Source of the DNA: Choanephora cucurbitarum
Lineage: Eukaryota > Mucoromycota > Mucoromycetes > Mucorales > Choanephoraceae
Direction of reading: 5' to 3'
Length of the DNA: 64,000 nt
NCBI GenBank assembly: GCA_025331435.1
Contig: JAIWNI010000008.1
Location: 62,001-126,000, forward strand
Shown here: one piece after another, positions 21,706-32,306 of the stretch
How positions within the stretch are numbered: the stretch's first letter is position 1
How the letters are laid out: each line of letters opens with the position of its first letter
Notes under the pieces: generated by a model
The model's input: the letters and a program-made list of their open reading frames with translations, nothing else
What the model was told of the DNA's origin: nothing
The model's database searches: none
Position numbers and translations under genes: made by a program

Positions 21706-22989
21706 TTATTGCTCGTTGCTAGGTGCGTCACCTTCGTGCTTCTTTTCAATGTCTCTCAAAACTCTGTCAGTATCAACAGGCTTAGCGCCACCGAAAGGAT
21801 CAGGCTTGTTGCTAGAGTTTTGGCCGGAGGAACCAGAAGCAGTGTCAACAGTACGAGGCTTCAAGTTAAGGCGAGGACGTTCAGAAGGACGTTCTTGAGG
21901 TAGAATAAATTAGTTGGCATATGCCCTTTTTTTTATAGACTGATTATCAAACACCTACCTCTGTTACCGAAACTGCTACGACCCCAAGAGTCGCCACCAC
22001 GGCCACGGCCACCGAAGCCACCACGACCACCTTCTCTGAATTCACGACGAGGAGGTTCTGGGAGGTCGATAGGGCCAGATCGGCGCCATGTATCAACATC
22101 AGTACGATCAACTGGGCGAGAACGTTCGTTTTCACGAGCTAAATGATACAGTTAGACTCTTCTGTCCGTTTTCCTCTCTTAACAACTTACGAGGTTCAGC
22201 AATGTTGACACGGATACTACGACCTTGGACGTTTTCGCCAGACAATTCCAAAGCACCCTTGAGAGAGTCCAAATCGTCAAACTCAACATAACCGAAACCC
22301 TTGGATCGTTCGCTCTCACGATCACGGACAAGACGAATGTTAGTAATCTTCAAGTTGCTGAACAATTCACCTAAATCATCTTCAGTGGATTCAAAGGACA
22401 AGTTAGCAACATGGGCAGTAAAGGGTGGGCTGGTAGGGAGCTCAACAGGAGCACGGGGAGCACGGGGAGGACGTTCGCTGCGTTCGAAGCCTTGACGTTC
22501 TCTACGTTCAAAGCCACGATCAGCACGTTCAAAACCATCACGGTCAGGGCGATCATAACCACGGTCTCTACGCTCAAAACCACCACGCTCTATTGGATTG
22601 TTTTTAGTGATCCAATCTCTTTCTTCAGCTTACACTGCATTACCATGATGGTCATTGTAACCACGAGAGGAATGAGATTCAAACTTTTCCTCTCTGGCTA
22701 ATAAACAGATATTAGCAAATTATGCATCTAAAGCTTATCTGAAATATAAGGGGGAGAATTTTTTACCAGCAGCTAAAGCAAAAATTATGTAAATATTTTC
22801 GAACAATAGAGATCATGACTACAACTTACGAGCAGAAGGGAGATCAGTAACATCATCAGCCCAAGATGAACCACCAGTGGCTATTCAATAACAACAGCAA
22901 AAAAAGGAGCGATAAGTCAACAACGTTTTTTTTTTATGGATAAAGGACGATTACTTACTATCATCAGCTAAAAAGTCAGACAATGACAT
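21706..22989 (-). CDS. TIF3: eIF4B-like RRM translation initiation factor
   Basis: An RNA-binding factor that stimulates eIF4A during mRNA scanning in the cytoplasm (yeast Tif3, S. pombe Sce3). Seven exons: 22959-22989, 22830-22880, 22767-22772, 22644-22697, 22191-22589, 21959-22138 and 21706-21893; 302 aa. The protein starts MSLSDFLADD, then has the SSWADD motif typical of eIF4B N-termini, an Arg/Asp/Gly-rich repeat region (about 50-90, FERRDRGYDR-like units), an RRM about 100-178 (RNP2 HVANLSF, RNP1 KGFGYVEF), an RGG-type patch (GGFGGRGRGG) and a tail with PFGGAKPVD, a motif shared by plant and fungal eIF4B. The third exon is only 6 nt; leaving it out also keeps the frame, so two isoforms are possible. 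The ATG at 22989 gives a 31-nt first coding exon. Confidence 0.9.
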
Positions 22990-25058
22990 CTTTTGTGCCT
23001 TTTTCTTTCCGGCTACATAGAAGGATTTTCTTTCGTGTTTAGTAAATGACTTGGTTTCTCTATAGAAGGCTGCTTACACATTTTTCTCTTGCTTGTTTTA
23101 CTAACAAAGTCTATATAGAAGGAGAGAGAGAAGGTGGGGGAAGGGGGGGAAAATTACTCCAAAAAGTTTCGTTCTGAGTCTGAAAACGTTTTGTATGCCT
23201 TTTTTTTTCTTTTATGATTTTGTGTTCTGAGGAAAACGTCAAGACAATAAGAGTAACACTTGTATATCTTTCTTGCTGTTTGGCGGAGCATCAGCAATTC
23301 TAGCATATGCGCTTAAGAAATGCTTTAGATGCTGCTTTGGTAACGAAGCTCACGCGACTTTGAGATTGATTTACATCTGTCATTCACATTTAGAGGCTTA
23401 GATTTGCAATATGTGACATTGTTGTGACGATCATTTGCTCTTTACCTATTGCTCTTGTAGCCATGCCTACCTCTTATAGTATGATGGTACTTTAACTTTT
23501 ATATTTTCGGTACCTGATCAACTAAAATACATGAATACATCGGATCTGTCTTTTATCATGAAACAAGCATTCTTTAGGTAAATGCTACGAAGAAGCTATA
23601 AAGCTAACTTGCAGCAGTTTGATTCTTTAATTGACAGAACAAAGCTGATTTTCCTGTTATTGTTTCTCATGATACATTGACCAATGTTGTGTCAACAATG
23701 ATGCTTTCCGAAATTGATCCATGAGTAGACAACGCTTTCATCTTACTAGCACAAAAACCAATATGCGTGCTTTAGTAGACAAGATTGAACCAGACTGCAA
23801 CAGGATATAAATTGTCTAAGTCTACACATTGTTCATGTTGAAGAAAGAGAAAACAAACAGTATTTTGCAGAAGAAAACCTCAGCAATGGATTTGAGTCAT
23901 ACATTCAAAATGCATTAGGCAAGTATGATAGGTACACTGTCTTGAAGGGCTCTTCGTTTAATCAAGGAAGGACCTTTCGACTATGCTGGCGCTAATGACT
24001 ATCAGAAAACGATACTTTGTATGTAAACACATAACAGCTTGATTGAACATTTTGGCATCGGCATCAGTGCTTCCTCTCCTTCCCTGAATTTGCCGTTTTT
24101 TTTACTTCGCAATTATGTTTTCGTGTCTTGACAGATCAAGAAAAAGAAAACTCTTTGGGGCTACTGCTAAGCAATTTTACCAAAGAGTGTTACTAAAAGC
24201 ATCTTGACTTAAAACTGAGACATTATTGATTTTACATTGGGCTTAATTGAAAGTATCAACTCTTGTTGGCTAAAGGGTCATGTGTGTCATGTGAAAGCTT
24301 GAGAATGACAAAATGTCAATATCCTATACAGAAACATGAAATGAAACAACAATTCTTTCAACTGTAAAGTTACGAACAAGACACTTGCACACTTTGACAA
24401 GTCTGAACAAATATTCACCTTTCAAGAGAGGATAAGAATATTAAGAGCAGTAAAGAAAGATCATACTCAAGAACAAGCGAAAATTGCTCTCAAGCTTTCT
24501 CAAAAAGCACATTGCAAAATGTAGCTATCCGGAATTTCATGCATAAGTGATAGCTTAATCAGCAATAGATCTCTCCATTTAGGTGCATACTGACAAAAAT
24601 AGGAGTATAGCTGCAGACATATCCCCATAGAATGTTTGGCTTTCAAAAGAAAATAAAAGTTTATTGCCTTCATGCTTTATCATTGATCTCAAAAAAGTTT
24701 CGTCTAGTTTCATACTTATTTGGACAAAAAAAAAAGATCGTCAACTAGTTTCTTCAGCTGATAAAGTGAAGGGAATGGAAGAAGGAGGGCAATTTACCTA
24801 ATAAAGCGGAAACCACCTTGTTGTCAGAGACAAGAAAGAACCCTTTTACGCAAAAAAAAGAGGACTTACTAACAAACCTTGCATAGCAAAATTCCTTTTC
24901 AAAAACAGTATAATTGAATATTCAGACCGGGTGTCAATGTTCCTTCGCTACCAATAGCACAATAGTTGAAAGGAATTGAGCTATCGAACACGCGTGTTCT
25001 GTAGACTACTTGAATCTCAGTTGAATTTATGGGTAAACCTAATCAGGTGGTTTTCTGC

Positions 25059-25068
25059 TATTTAAAGG
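25059..25068 (+). promoter_or_regulatory. TATA-like element left of the retrotransposon
   Basis: TATTTAAAGG stands 83 bp before an ATG at 25151, with a purine-rich leader between. The short frame that follows runs into the left flank of the retrotransposon insertion. The element may be the core promoter of a small gene that the insertion breaks. Confidence 0.35.
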
Positions 25069-25200
25069 AAAAAAGCATCATAAGACAAAAAAGAAAGAGA
25101 AAGAAGCACGAAAACCAACACACACGCTCATAAAGAAAGTAACACTGTTCATGAATAATTCCTTTTTAAATATACAATATTGCATAGTTTTACATTGTTT

Positions 25201-25205
25201 CAAAC
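25201..25205. repeat. Target-site duplication, left copy (CAAAC)
   Basis: CAAAC directly precedes the TG of the left LTR, and the same five bases follow the CA of the right LTR at 31110-31114. A 5-bp duplication is the normal product of Ty3/gypsy integrases. Confidence 0.9.
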
Positions 25206-25442
25206 TGTGGGATTAAGGCTTAGTGATAACTTAGAACTTAATACAACTCAAACTTAAGAATATGCAAGAATAAAAATCAAAGAATGATGAGTCTCTGTTT
25301 TTATCCTTTTATTAAAGTGTGAGGAAGAGCTCATTAAAGAAAGCAAAAAAAGAAAAAATTATATTGGAACAAGTCGGAGAGTGAATCCTTTGAAAGGTAG
25401 TCTCATACGAAAAGTAGAGTATGTGATAAGTCAAATACGACA
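25206..25442 (-). repeat. 3' LTR (left copy)
   Basis: A 237-bp terminal repeat; on the element's sense strand it starts TGTCG and ends CCCACA. It matches 30874-31109 base for base except for one additional A in an A-run. Confidence 0.97.
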
Positions 25443-25445
25443 TTG

Positions 25446-25454
25446 CCCCCCTCC
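25446..25454 (-). other. Polypurine tract of the retrotransposon
   Basis: On the sense strand GGAGGGGGG lies three bases before the TG of the 3' LTR. This is the usual place and composition of the plus-strand primer. Confidence 0.8.
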
Positions 25455-25496
25455 AGGATGAGGTTACCTGGAAGAGGAAAATATAAGGTAGAGATT

Positions 25497-28400
25497 TTAA
25501 GCGGATTGCAAACGCTTACTCTTCCGTGCAGGAGGTATCACAGGAGCAGTGACTTGTGATTTAGGTGACACATGCTTCAGAAATCTTTTTTCATTTGAGG
25601 TGCCTTTATTAAGGCTAACGGGATGTTTTCGTGGTCTGCCTACTTTGCGAGGACTGCCAACTTTGCGAGGTCGACCTACTTTACGAGGTCTACCAACTGG
25701 TTTAGTAGAAGAGGCAGATGAGTCAAGCTGCATAGAGGACATGGTGTCCATGAGCTTAGAGATTGTACCAGGAGGGTTAGACTTTAAAACTTCAGAAGAT
25801 GAGGGAGCGTTGGTAGCAACTGCATTTTTCTTAGGTTTGTAAGGAACACCCAAACGCTTCCAGTAATCACGAATAATCTTCGAGTCATTGAAATTGTTAG
25901 CAGGCAGCCATTCATCCCATTCTGAGCTATAGTTTTTCCAACGGACAAGATACTCATACTTTTTTGGGGTGCCTCGATGATTCAGGATAGCCTCAACTTC
26001 AAAGTTGGTTATGACATTACCTTCATCATCTCGCTCAATAACTTCTTCATGAGAGATTAACTTCAATTCAGTGGTAGTATAGTTACGAGGCATAATGATA
26101 CCAGTTTCATCGCGCAAAACATACGCATTGCCTTGATTCTTTCGAACAATAGTATATGGACCTTCATATACCGCGTCTAATTGACCGGCTTTACCATGAA
26201 TGCGTACCATGACATGACTGCCAGGAGCATATTCGACGAGACGATGAGTATTATCAAACTTCGCCTTAACAATTGCCATTTGTTCGTCATTTCTAGCATG
26301 AATTGCAGGTATGACAATGTCAGCTAGATAATCGATGCGCTTCATGAGCTCTTCGTGAGACATAGGAACATCACTTTCAGGAATGGTAGAAGTCTTGGTG
26401 GACTTGAATCCATAAGGGTCGTTCATACGTCGAGCAAACATGAGTGAAAAGGGCGTCGAATTGTTTCTTTTACTTATTTGATTATTCAATGCGAGTTGAA
26501 TAGCAGGCAAGTATGCATCCCAATGTACGCCAGTACCGTTTGTGGCTTTGCCAAGTAGAACTTTTACAGATTGCACATAGCGCTCACTCAATCCATTGGC
26601 AGATGGATGTAGGGGAGTGATGAAGCGGTGATCAAAGTCCATAGCATCAGCGAGTTCTTTCATAAGGGAATTGGAGAACTCCTTGCCGTTGTCAGATTGA
26701 AGTTTGGTAGGAAAACCCAAAATAGAAAAAACATCAATCAATGTAGAGACAATAGTGGTACTTTTCTTATCAGGCAAAGCCTTGATAATACAAAAGCGAG
26801 TACAGACATCAATAATTACCATGAAGTAGTTATTTTGTAAACCTTTCATAGTAGATATGGGACCACCCAAATCAATGGCAAAATGGTCTCCAGGGATGTA
26901 ACTGTAAATAGGACGTAAAGGATGATAACCTTTCTTTTGAATATTATGGCGTTGACATTCATGACATAGACGAATGAAAGAAATAGCATCTGAGATTAAA
27001 TTAGGCCAGTGAATGCCTTCAGCATGCAAGCGTTTAACGATCTGTTCGGCACCATAATGGCCTATCTTGTGATGAGCATCTGCTAAAAGTTGTTGTCGTT
27101 CAGCTTCGGGAGCAGTGAAATAATCAGGACATAAAGTCTGTCCACTTTGAACGTAAAACACAGATTTACAAGAAGGATCGTTCTCAAGATTTCTACTAGC
27201 GAGATGATCCTTAGCTTTAGTTACCTTTCGTTGGTTGATGGCAACAGACGTAGCGAAATTCGATCGTCTCAAAGCAAGGACTCCGCGTTTCTTGAGAATT
27301 TCTTCATGTTCCTTCTCGTCACGAGGAGGGAACAGTCTAGATAACTTGTCACTGATAATATTGTCCAAACCTTTGATATGAACGACAGTAAAGTTATAGT
27401 CTAGAATAATGTCAAGCCATTTAATCAACATATTATTGGCTGTCTTTTGACTGTGTATAAAAGTGAGAGCACGGTGATCTGTGAAGAGGGTAAAGTGTGT
27501 GCCCCAGATAAACTTGTGGAATTGCTTCAAGGCATATACCACTCCGAGTAATTCTCTCATAGTAACACTATATAGCTTTTCAGATCTAGAAAGCGATCTA
27601 GCCATGAAGCCAATATATTTTATAATGACTTTTGTAGATCCATCATCCCTTGTGATTCTGTATTCCTGGTATAGACAACAGCCAATACTATAGTCAGAAG
27701 CATCAGTGGATATGCAGAAAGGATGAGATAGATCGGGGTGACTTAAAACAATCTCTGAAGCAAGAATCTTCTTGATACTGTCAAAATGCATTTGATGTGT
27801 CTGAGTCCAAACAAAAGGGCCTTCTTTTTTCTCGTCGTGACAACGCAAATAATCCAACGGTCCCATCAAAAGGGCAGCGTTAGGAATGTGCACACGAAAG
27901 AAGTTGGCTAGACCCAGAAAGCTCATGATTTGCTTTGCAGTAGTAGGTCTAGGCCAGTCCATAATGTTGGTTATTTTACGACTATCAATTTGTTTACCTT
28001 TAGCAGAAATGGAATATCCAAGAAGATATACTGCAGATTTGGCCATAAAGCATTTTGAAAAGTTCAAGCGAAGATTCGCATTAGTGAGAATTTGAATAAC
28101 AGTCTTGACGTGATAGAAGTGTTCATGCATTGTAGAACTGTAAATACACACGTCATCAACAAAGCATTGTACAAATGGTAAATCCTTAAATAATGTCAGC
28201 ATGATTCTAGAGAATAGTTGACTAATGGTGGATATACCAAAGGGAGCACCCCTGTACATATATTGCAAGTTGTTTGGAGCAGTGAACGTAGTTTTTATAC
28301 TGTCTTCAGGATTGACAGGGAATTGGTTAAAGGCAGATTTGAGATCGAGGGTAGTAAATACAACAGATCCAGCCATGGCATCAAAAATACTAGAGATAAG

Positions 28401-30863
28401 AGGTAGAGGAGTAGCATCCACTGGTAAATGCTTATTAAGCATCCGAGGATCCAGAACTACACGAATCTTATCGGTCTTTGTACCATCCGAATTCTTTTTC
28501 AAAGCCACTGTAATTGGTAAATTCCATGCAGAAGGAGTTGCAGGAACGATAATGCCATCTTGAAGCCATTCATTGATAATATCCATAACTTTTGGTTGAA
28601 GTTTATAAGGAATAGAATATTGTCTGATATTAACTACGACATCCTTAGGGGTAGGTAGATACAGAACTGCTTCGGGTAAGTTGCACAGCGCTTTTCCGTC
28701 AATACTCTTATTGGCATCGATGTAAGGTTGGAGAGCTTTAGCAAAGACAACTTGCTCTTTTTCCGTACCAGCGCTAGAAACATTGGGTTCATAACGCTCA
28801 TCGTCAATAGAGTCATCATATTTAACTCTGTTTTTGTATTTCACAGCCACATTATTGAGGTAAATTGATAGCTTTGGAAGAAGATCAGTACCCATAAGAA
28901 TACTGTTACTGTAAGCAACGTCTTCAATCACATCAAAGTGATGAAGAACAATGCGTTCGACACCATCATATTCTACAGACAAAGGATTGACTGTTTGAAG
29001 ACGAGCAACTTTCATTCCATTGGCTAAGATTAAACTGCCTGGAATAGAGTGAAAAGGGATTTGGTGTTTCAACGCAAATGCTTTAGAAATAACCGAAGTA
29101 TTCGCACCTGTGTCTATTTTACCGTAACACTCAATGTCATTCAAAATGATGTATGTGTCAGGGGAGAAGGAAGGACAATCAGAAGTAAGATTGCTATCAA
29201 CATCGCCCTCAATATCATTTCTCTTTCGAACTACACAGACGGTTTTATCATCATTAACAATACCATTGAGATTATCTAGATCATATTGTCTTAATTGCAA
29301 TTCATATTCATCATCAGATGAATTCTCGAAGTCAAGAGAAAGTGATACTTCAAGAGAATCTTTATTTGTTGCATTACTATCAGAAGAAAGATCACCAGCA
29401 ATTGAATGAGATTCAGATGCATGGTTAGAGAGTACATTAGTATCCAGCATTTCAATACTACTGACGAAGGTGTCATTGTTTGTAGAGAAATTTACCTTAG
29501 TGGAGGATGCACGCTTGCTACGCTTACACTCATAGTAATGATCTTTTGTGTAAGGAGCCTTCTTACAAGAGTAGCAAATTTGACCCTTGTAAATCCCCTT
29601 TGGTAGGCCGGACTTGGTAGTCTCACCATTCTTCTTTGCATTAGAGATAGCAGGAGAAGCAACAACAGAAGCAGAATTGAAGTGCTTAGACTTCTTGGTC
29701 GTGATAACTTCATTCTGGTTATCATTAGAACCACGCTTCTTGGATTTTTCCTTGTCCGAAAGGTTGTAAAGACCAGACAAGAAAGACTCAAGATCCACAG
29801 AGTTAGCATTGATGACATGCTCGATGACATCAAGAGACTGAGGTACAAAGCGCACATAGTTTCTTGGCGCGTACTGGCTTTGCTCAGAACCACCAGGACC
29901 AAGAGACACCGACTGGTTGGGCTCTCTATTTTGCTCCTTGGCGTAAGCTTTGAGGTATTTATTCACCTCCTCAAGAACATCATCATTGTACAGAGCACAA
30001 AGAAAGAGTTGCGACACTATATGACTGTCAGAGGAGGAAGACTTTGAGCCAATGACATGCTCTCTGAAACGATACATAAAATCGTCAAAAGACTCATTAT
30101 GATCTTGCTTGAGCTTAATCAAGCGGAGAAGCCATTCATCGCAGGTGATGCGATAGGCGAGGTCGAATTTTTCCCTCAAAATTTTGCAGGCATCAGCCCA
30201 CAAGAAACGATTTTTGCTACTAAGAGCACGAGACTTTATCTTTCTCTCAAACCATCCCTTAACTCTAGGATTGCTGAAGCAAGTTTCGAGGTGAGTCAAC
30301 CACTCGGCTTCAATATCCACCCCTTTGTCTTCGAACACAAGTTCAAACTTGTGCAGGAAAACACTCAGAGGGTTCTCAACTTCAAAGTTGAGTCTACCTT
30401 TCTCGACTAGAGACTTCGAGTCGACAACGAAGGAAGGCAGGTCACTACTAACAATACGAGGCTTGTTAATAGCAGGACGGGGCTCCGAAGAGGTCGTATT
30501 GACTGTTGCCAAGTCCATGACAAGTTCGTTCCTGATGGAACGAATCATGTCCAAAGTCTGCTTCCAGCGACTCAATTGCTCGAAAGCCTCAGGAGAGTAA
30601 TCTCCAGCCTTCAATCGAATCTTTTCGGCAAGACTAGCCATGTCACGCTCATAGTTGGCGATAGTCGAAGGAATATCAGTTGCCTGAGCGGTATTGACAT
30701 GTGAAGCGTTAGCTTCGTGACCATTACCCGAAGTATGGTTAGATACAACGGAACCATCTAGGGAGGTAGATTGCATAGCAGCAACCGTCTCTTCCATCGT
30801 AACATCTACAGGGGCAGATGGCGACATGGGGGTAGGAGTAGAAGATTCAACAGTAGAATTCAT
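25497..30863 (-). CDS. Gag-pol polyprotein of the Ty3/gypsy chromovirus
   Basis: One uninterrupted frame of 1788 aa encodes all element functions, with no frameshift or stop between gag and pol. The N-terminal about 420 aa are gag; a short Cys/His knuckle (CYSC...HYYEC, spacing unlike the usual CX2CX4HX4C) is near 429. Protease: active-site DTGA near 584. Reverse transcriptase: LDLKSAFNQF and the catalytic FVDD near 903. RNase H: STDAS near 1053. Integrase: His/Cys zinc segment about 1260-1305, then D, D and E of the catalytic triad near 1331, 1391 and 1427. Chromodomain about 1618-1668 (YEYLVRWKNY, EWDEWLP). C-terminus: four AT-hook-like units (GRPRK, one GSPRK) about 1716-1741. The upstream codon is TTG, so the ATG at 30863 is taken. 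The protein should self-process and integrate near modified histones or AT-rich DNA. Confidence 0.96.
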   Translation of the reverse strand: MNSTVESSTPTPMSPSAPVDVTMEETVAAMQSTSLDGSVVSNHTSGNGHEANASHVNTAQATDIPSTIANYERDMASLAEKIRLKAGDYSPEAFEQLSRWKQTLDMIRSIRNELVMDLATVNTTSSEPRPAINKPRIVSSDLPSFVVDSKSLVEKGRLNFEVENPLSVFLHKFELVFEDKGVDIEAEWLTHLETCFSNPRVKGWFERKIKSRALSSKNRFLWADACKILREKFDLAYRITCDEWLLRLIKLKQDHNESFDDFMYRFREHVIGSKSSSSDSHIVSQLFLCALYNDDVLEEVNKYLKAYAKEQNREPNQSVSLGPGGSEQSQYAPRNYVRFVPQSLDVIEHVINANSVDLESFLSGLYNLSDKEKSKKRGSNDNQNEVITTKKSKHFNSASVVASPAISNAKKNGETTKSGLPKGIYKGQICYSCKKAPYTKDHYYECKRSKRASSTKVNFSTNNDTFVSSIEMLDTNVLSNHASESHSIAGDLSSDSNATNKDSLEVSLSLDFENSSDDEYELQLRQYDLDNLNGIVNDDKTVCVVRKRNDIEGDVDSNLTSDCPSFSPDTYIILNDIECYGKIDTGANTSVISKAFALKHQIPFHSIPGSLILANGMKVARLQTVNPLSVEYDGVERIVLHHFDVIEDVAYSNSILMGTDLLPKLSIYLNNVAVKYKNRVKYDDSIDDERYEPNVSSAGTEKEQVVFAKALQPYIDANKSIDGKALCNLPEAVLYLPTPKDVVVNIRQYSIPYKLQPKVMDIINEWLQDGIIVPATPSAWNLPITVALKKNSDGTKTDKIRVVLDPRMLNKHLPVDATPLPLISSIFDAMAGSVVFTTLDLKSAFNQFPVNPEDSIKTTFTAPNNLQYMYRGAPFGISTISQLFSRIMLTLFKDLPFVQCFVDDVCIYSSTMHEHFYHVKTVIQILTNANLRLNFSKCFMAKSAVYLLGYSISAKGKQIDSRKITNIMDWPRPTTAKQIMSFLGLANFFRVHIPNAALLMGPLDYLRCHDEKKEGPFVWTQTHQMHFDSIKKILASEIVLSHPDLSHPFCISTDASDYSIGCCLYQEYRITRDDGSTKVIIKYIGFMARSLSRSEKLYSVTMRELLGVVYALKQFHKFIWGTHFTLFTDHRALTFIHSQKTANNMLIKWLDIILDYNFTVVHIKGLDNIISDKLSRLFPPRDEKEHEEILKKRGVLALRRSNFATSVAINQRKVTKAKDHLASRNLENDPSCKSVFYVQSGQTLCPDYFTAPEAERQQLLADAHHKIGHYGAEQIVKRLHAEGIHWPNLISDAISFIRLCHECQRHNIQKKGYHPLRPIYSYIPGDHFAIDLGGPISTMKGLQNNYFMVIIDVCTRFCIIKALPDKKSTTIVSTLIDVFSILGFPTKLQSDNGKEFSNSLMKELADAMDFDHRFITPLHPSANGLSERYVQSVKVLLGKATNGTGVHWDAYLPAIQLALNNQISKRNNSTPFSLMFARRMNDPYGFKSTKTSTIPESDVPMSHEELMKRIDYLADIVIPAIHARNDEQMAIVKAKFDNTHRLVEYAPGSHVMVRIHGKAGQLDAVYEGPYTIVRKNQGNAYVLRDETGIIMPRNYTTTELKLISHEEVIERDDEGNVITNFEVEAILNHRGTPKKYEYLVRWKNYSSEWDEWLPANNFNDSKIIRDYWKRLGVPYKPKKNAVATNAPSSSEVLKSNPPGTISKLMDTMSSMQLDSSASSTKPVGRPRKVGRPRKVGSPRKVGRPRKHPVSLNKGTSNEKRFLKHVSPKSQVTAPVIPPARKSKRLQSA

Positions 30864-30873
30864 CAAAAAAAAA

Positions 30874-31109
30874 TGTGGGATTAAGGCTTAGTGATAACTT
30901 AGAACTTAATACAACTCAAACTTAAGAATATGCAAGAATAAAAATCAAAGAATGATGAGTCTCTGTTTTTATCCTTTTATTAAAGTGTGAGGAAGAGCTC
31001 ATTAAAGAAAGCAAAAAAGAAAAAATTATATTGGAACAAGTCGGAGAGTGAATCCTTTGAAAGGTAGTCTCATACGAAAAGTAGAGTATGTGATAAGTCA
31101 AATACGACA
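30874..31109 (-). repeat. 5' LTR (right copy)
   Basis: A 236-bp repeat, the 5' LTR in element orientation, carrying the element promoter. Only ten bases (a T-run and a G) separate its end from the gag ATG. Confidence 0.97.
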
Positions 31110-31114
31110 CAAAC
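31110..31114. repeat. Target-site duplication, right copy (CAAAC)
   Basis: CAAAC immediately follows the right LTR and equals the bases before the left LTR. Confidence 0.9.
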
Positions 31115-32306
31115 GAAACAAGAGTGTTGCTAAAGTAGTCAATGATTGTTGCACAGGCGCACGGACAAAACATTTTTTTTCCCTTCTCTCTCCAAGTGAT
31201 GTTACGCACAAGAACTTTTTTTTCTTTTTGGGCTTAGTACTTGATAATTTTTTTATCATTTGTACTTATTCAACTGACAGGCCAATTTACTACAATTCAT
31301 TAAAACTAGAATAATCTGTGCATACAATGAGCCTTTTGGTCTATCATTATGGAATTACATTTGCCAATTCTACATGGCACTGGCGAGTCGCTTTACTGCA
31401 TACGCCTCAAAAGCATTCTTGATACGATGGATACATTTCCTATTTCTAATTTATCTCCACTTTAGTCGGATAATTCCAAATGTGGTATAGGTTACTCATA
31501 ACGTTGCTGTTCGATTGCTCCGTTATATTTGTTTACTTCTTTTCTGTAAGCTAGTGTTAAAAGAATTCACTTTTCCTTGTCTTAGGACAATACTTTCCCA
31601 TTAATAATAATAAAAAGGCTCTGTGACCACACACGTTTTTACCTATAATTTCCCCTCAGATTTCCATGACAGCTAACCAGGTTATATAGGTAGCCTTACA
31701 AATAAAGAAGCAATCAAGAAAAACATTTGGTTCTGCTTCTCTAGTGACAAAAGAGTCAGTATGGTAGAAATTCTGTTTCTTGAATACAGGCCAAGTTGAA
31801 GCAGCTTATTTCAACTAATTTAGCAAAAATTCTATTTCAATTATCTTTCCCGATTAAAGTGTAACAACAATACGATATAACAACTTACACGCTTCCTTCA
31901 CGCCTAGTTTTAATTTGCAGCTCGAAAAAAGAAAACAATTCATGTGGGTGAGTTTTTAAATAGACAAAGAATGTTTTCCGTGGGTTCTTTATATCATGCC
32001 TATTTTTCATTGTGTTGCAACTCATGTTTCTACAGGACGCATTCAAGGTGTAGCTTTTTGTTAGACAACTTAACATGCACGTGTTTGTATTAAAATGAAA
32101 ATGTTGAGTTTATTATAAAAATGGGACGATTATGGTATGCAGTGTACAGGATTAGTTCAGGAGGGTAAAAACGCTAGGTTACAAAGGGGATTTTGAGTGC
32201 ATGATGCAAGTATAACCTAGTATAAATAATAAATGTATGCTTTATCAGTTACGTACATAGGCTTGATAAGAACCAAATAATGTATGTAGTTATGATGCAA
32301 GAAAAA
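31115..32306. other. Intergenic region right of the retrotransposon
   Basis: 1.2 kb of AT-rich DNA. Its first 200 bp continue a short open frame (to a stop at 31312-31314) that would be joined to the ATG at 25151 if the element and one target copy were absent. No other gene was recognised. Confidence 0.5.

Larger units (their letters stand above)
22990..25205. other. Long intergenic region left of the retrotransposon
   Basis: 2.2 kb between the start of the eIF4B-like gene and the left LTR. It is AT-rich, with no convincing ORF, RNA gene or transposon relic. The last 150 bp hold a TATA-like element and a short reading frame that the retrotransposon interrupts. Confidence 0.5.
25206..31109 (-). 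mobile_element. Complete Ty3/gypsy LTR retrotransposon (chromovirus)
   Basis: A 5904-bp element read on the minus strand. It has two LTRs (25206-25442 and 30874-31109) that differ by one A in a homopolymer, begin TG and end CA, a CAAAC target-site duplication, a polypurine tract at the 3' LTR, and one intact gag-pol ORF. The near identity of the LTRs, the intact ORF and the perfect duplication indicate a recent insertion and a possibly active copy. Its chromodomain places it among the chromoviruses. It lies between the eIF4B-like and Bni4-like genes. Confidence 0.97.

Noticed and set aside
28218..30600. Several + strand frames of 60-120 codons across the retrotransposon
   Set aside because: They are antisense shadows of the gag-pol ORF, with no known motifs.
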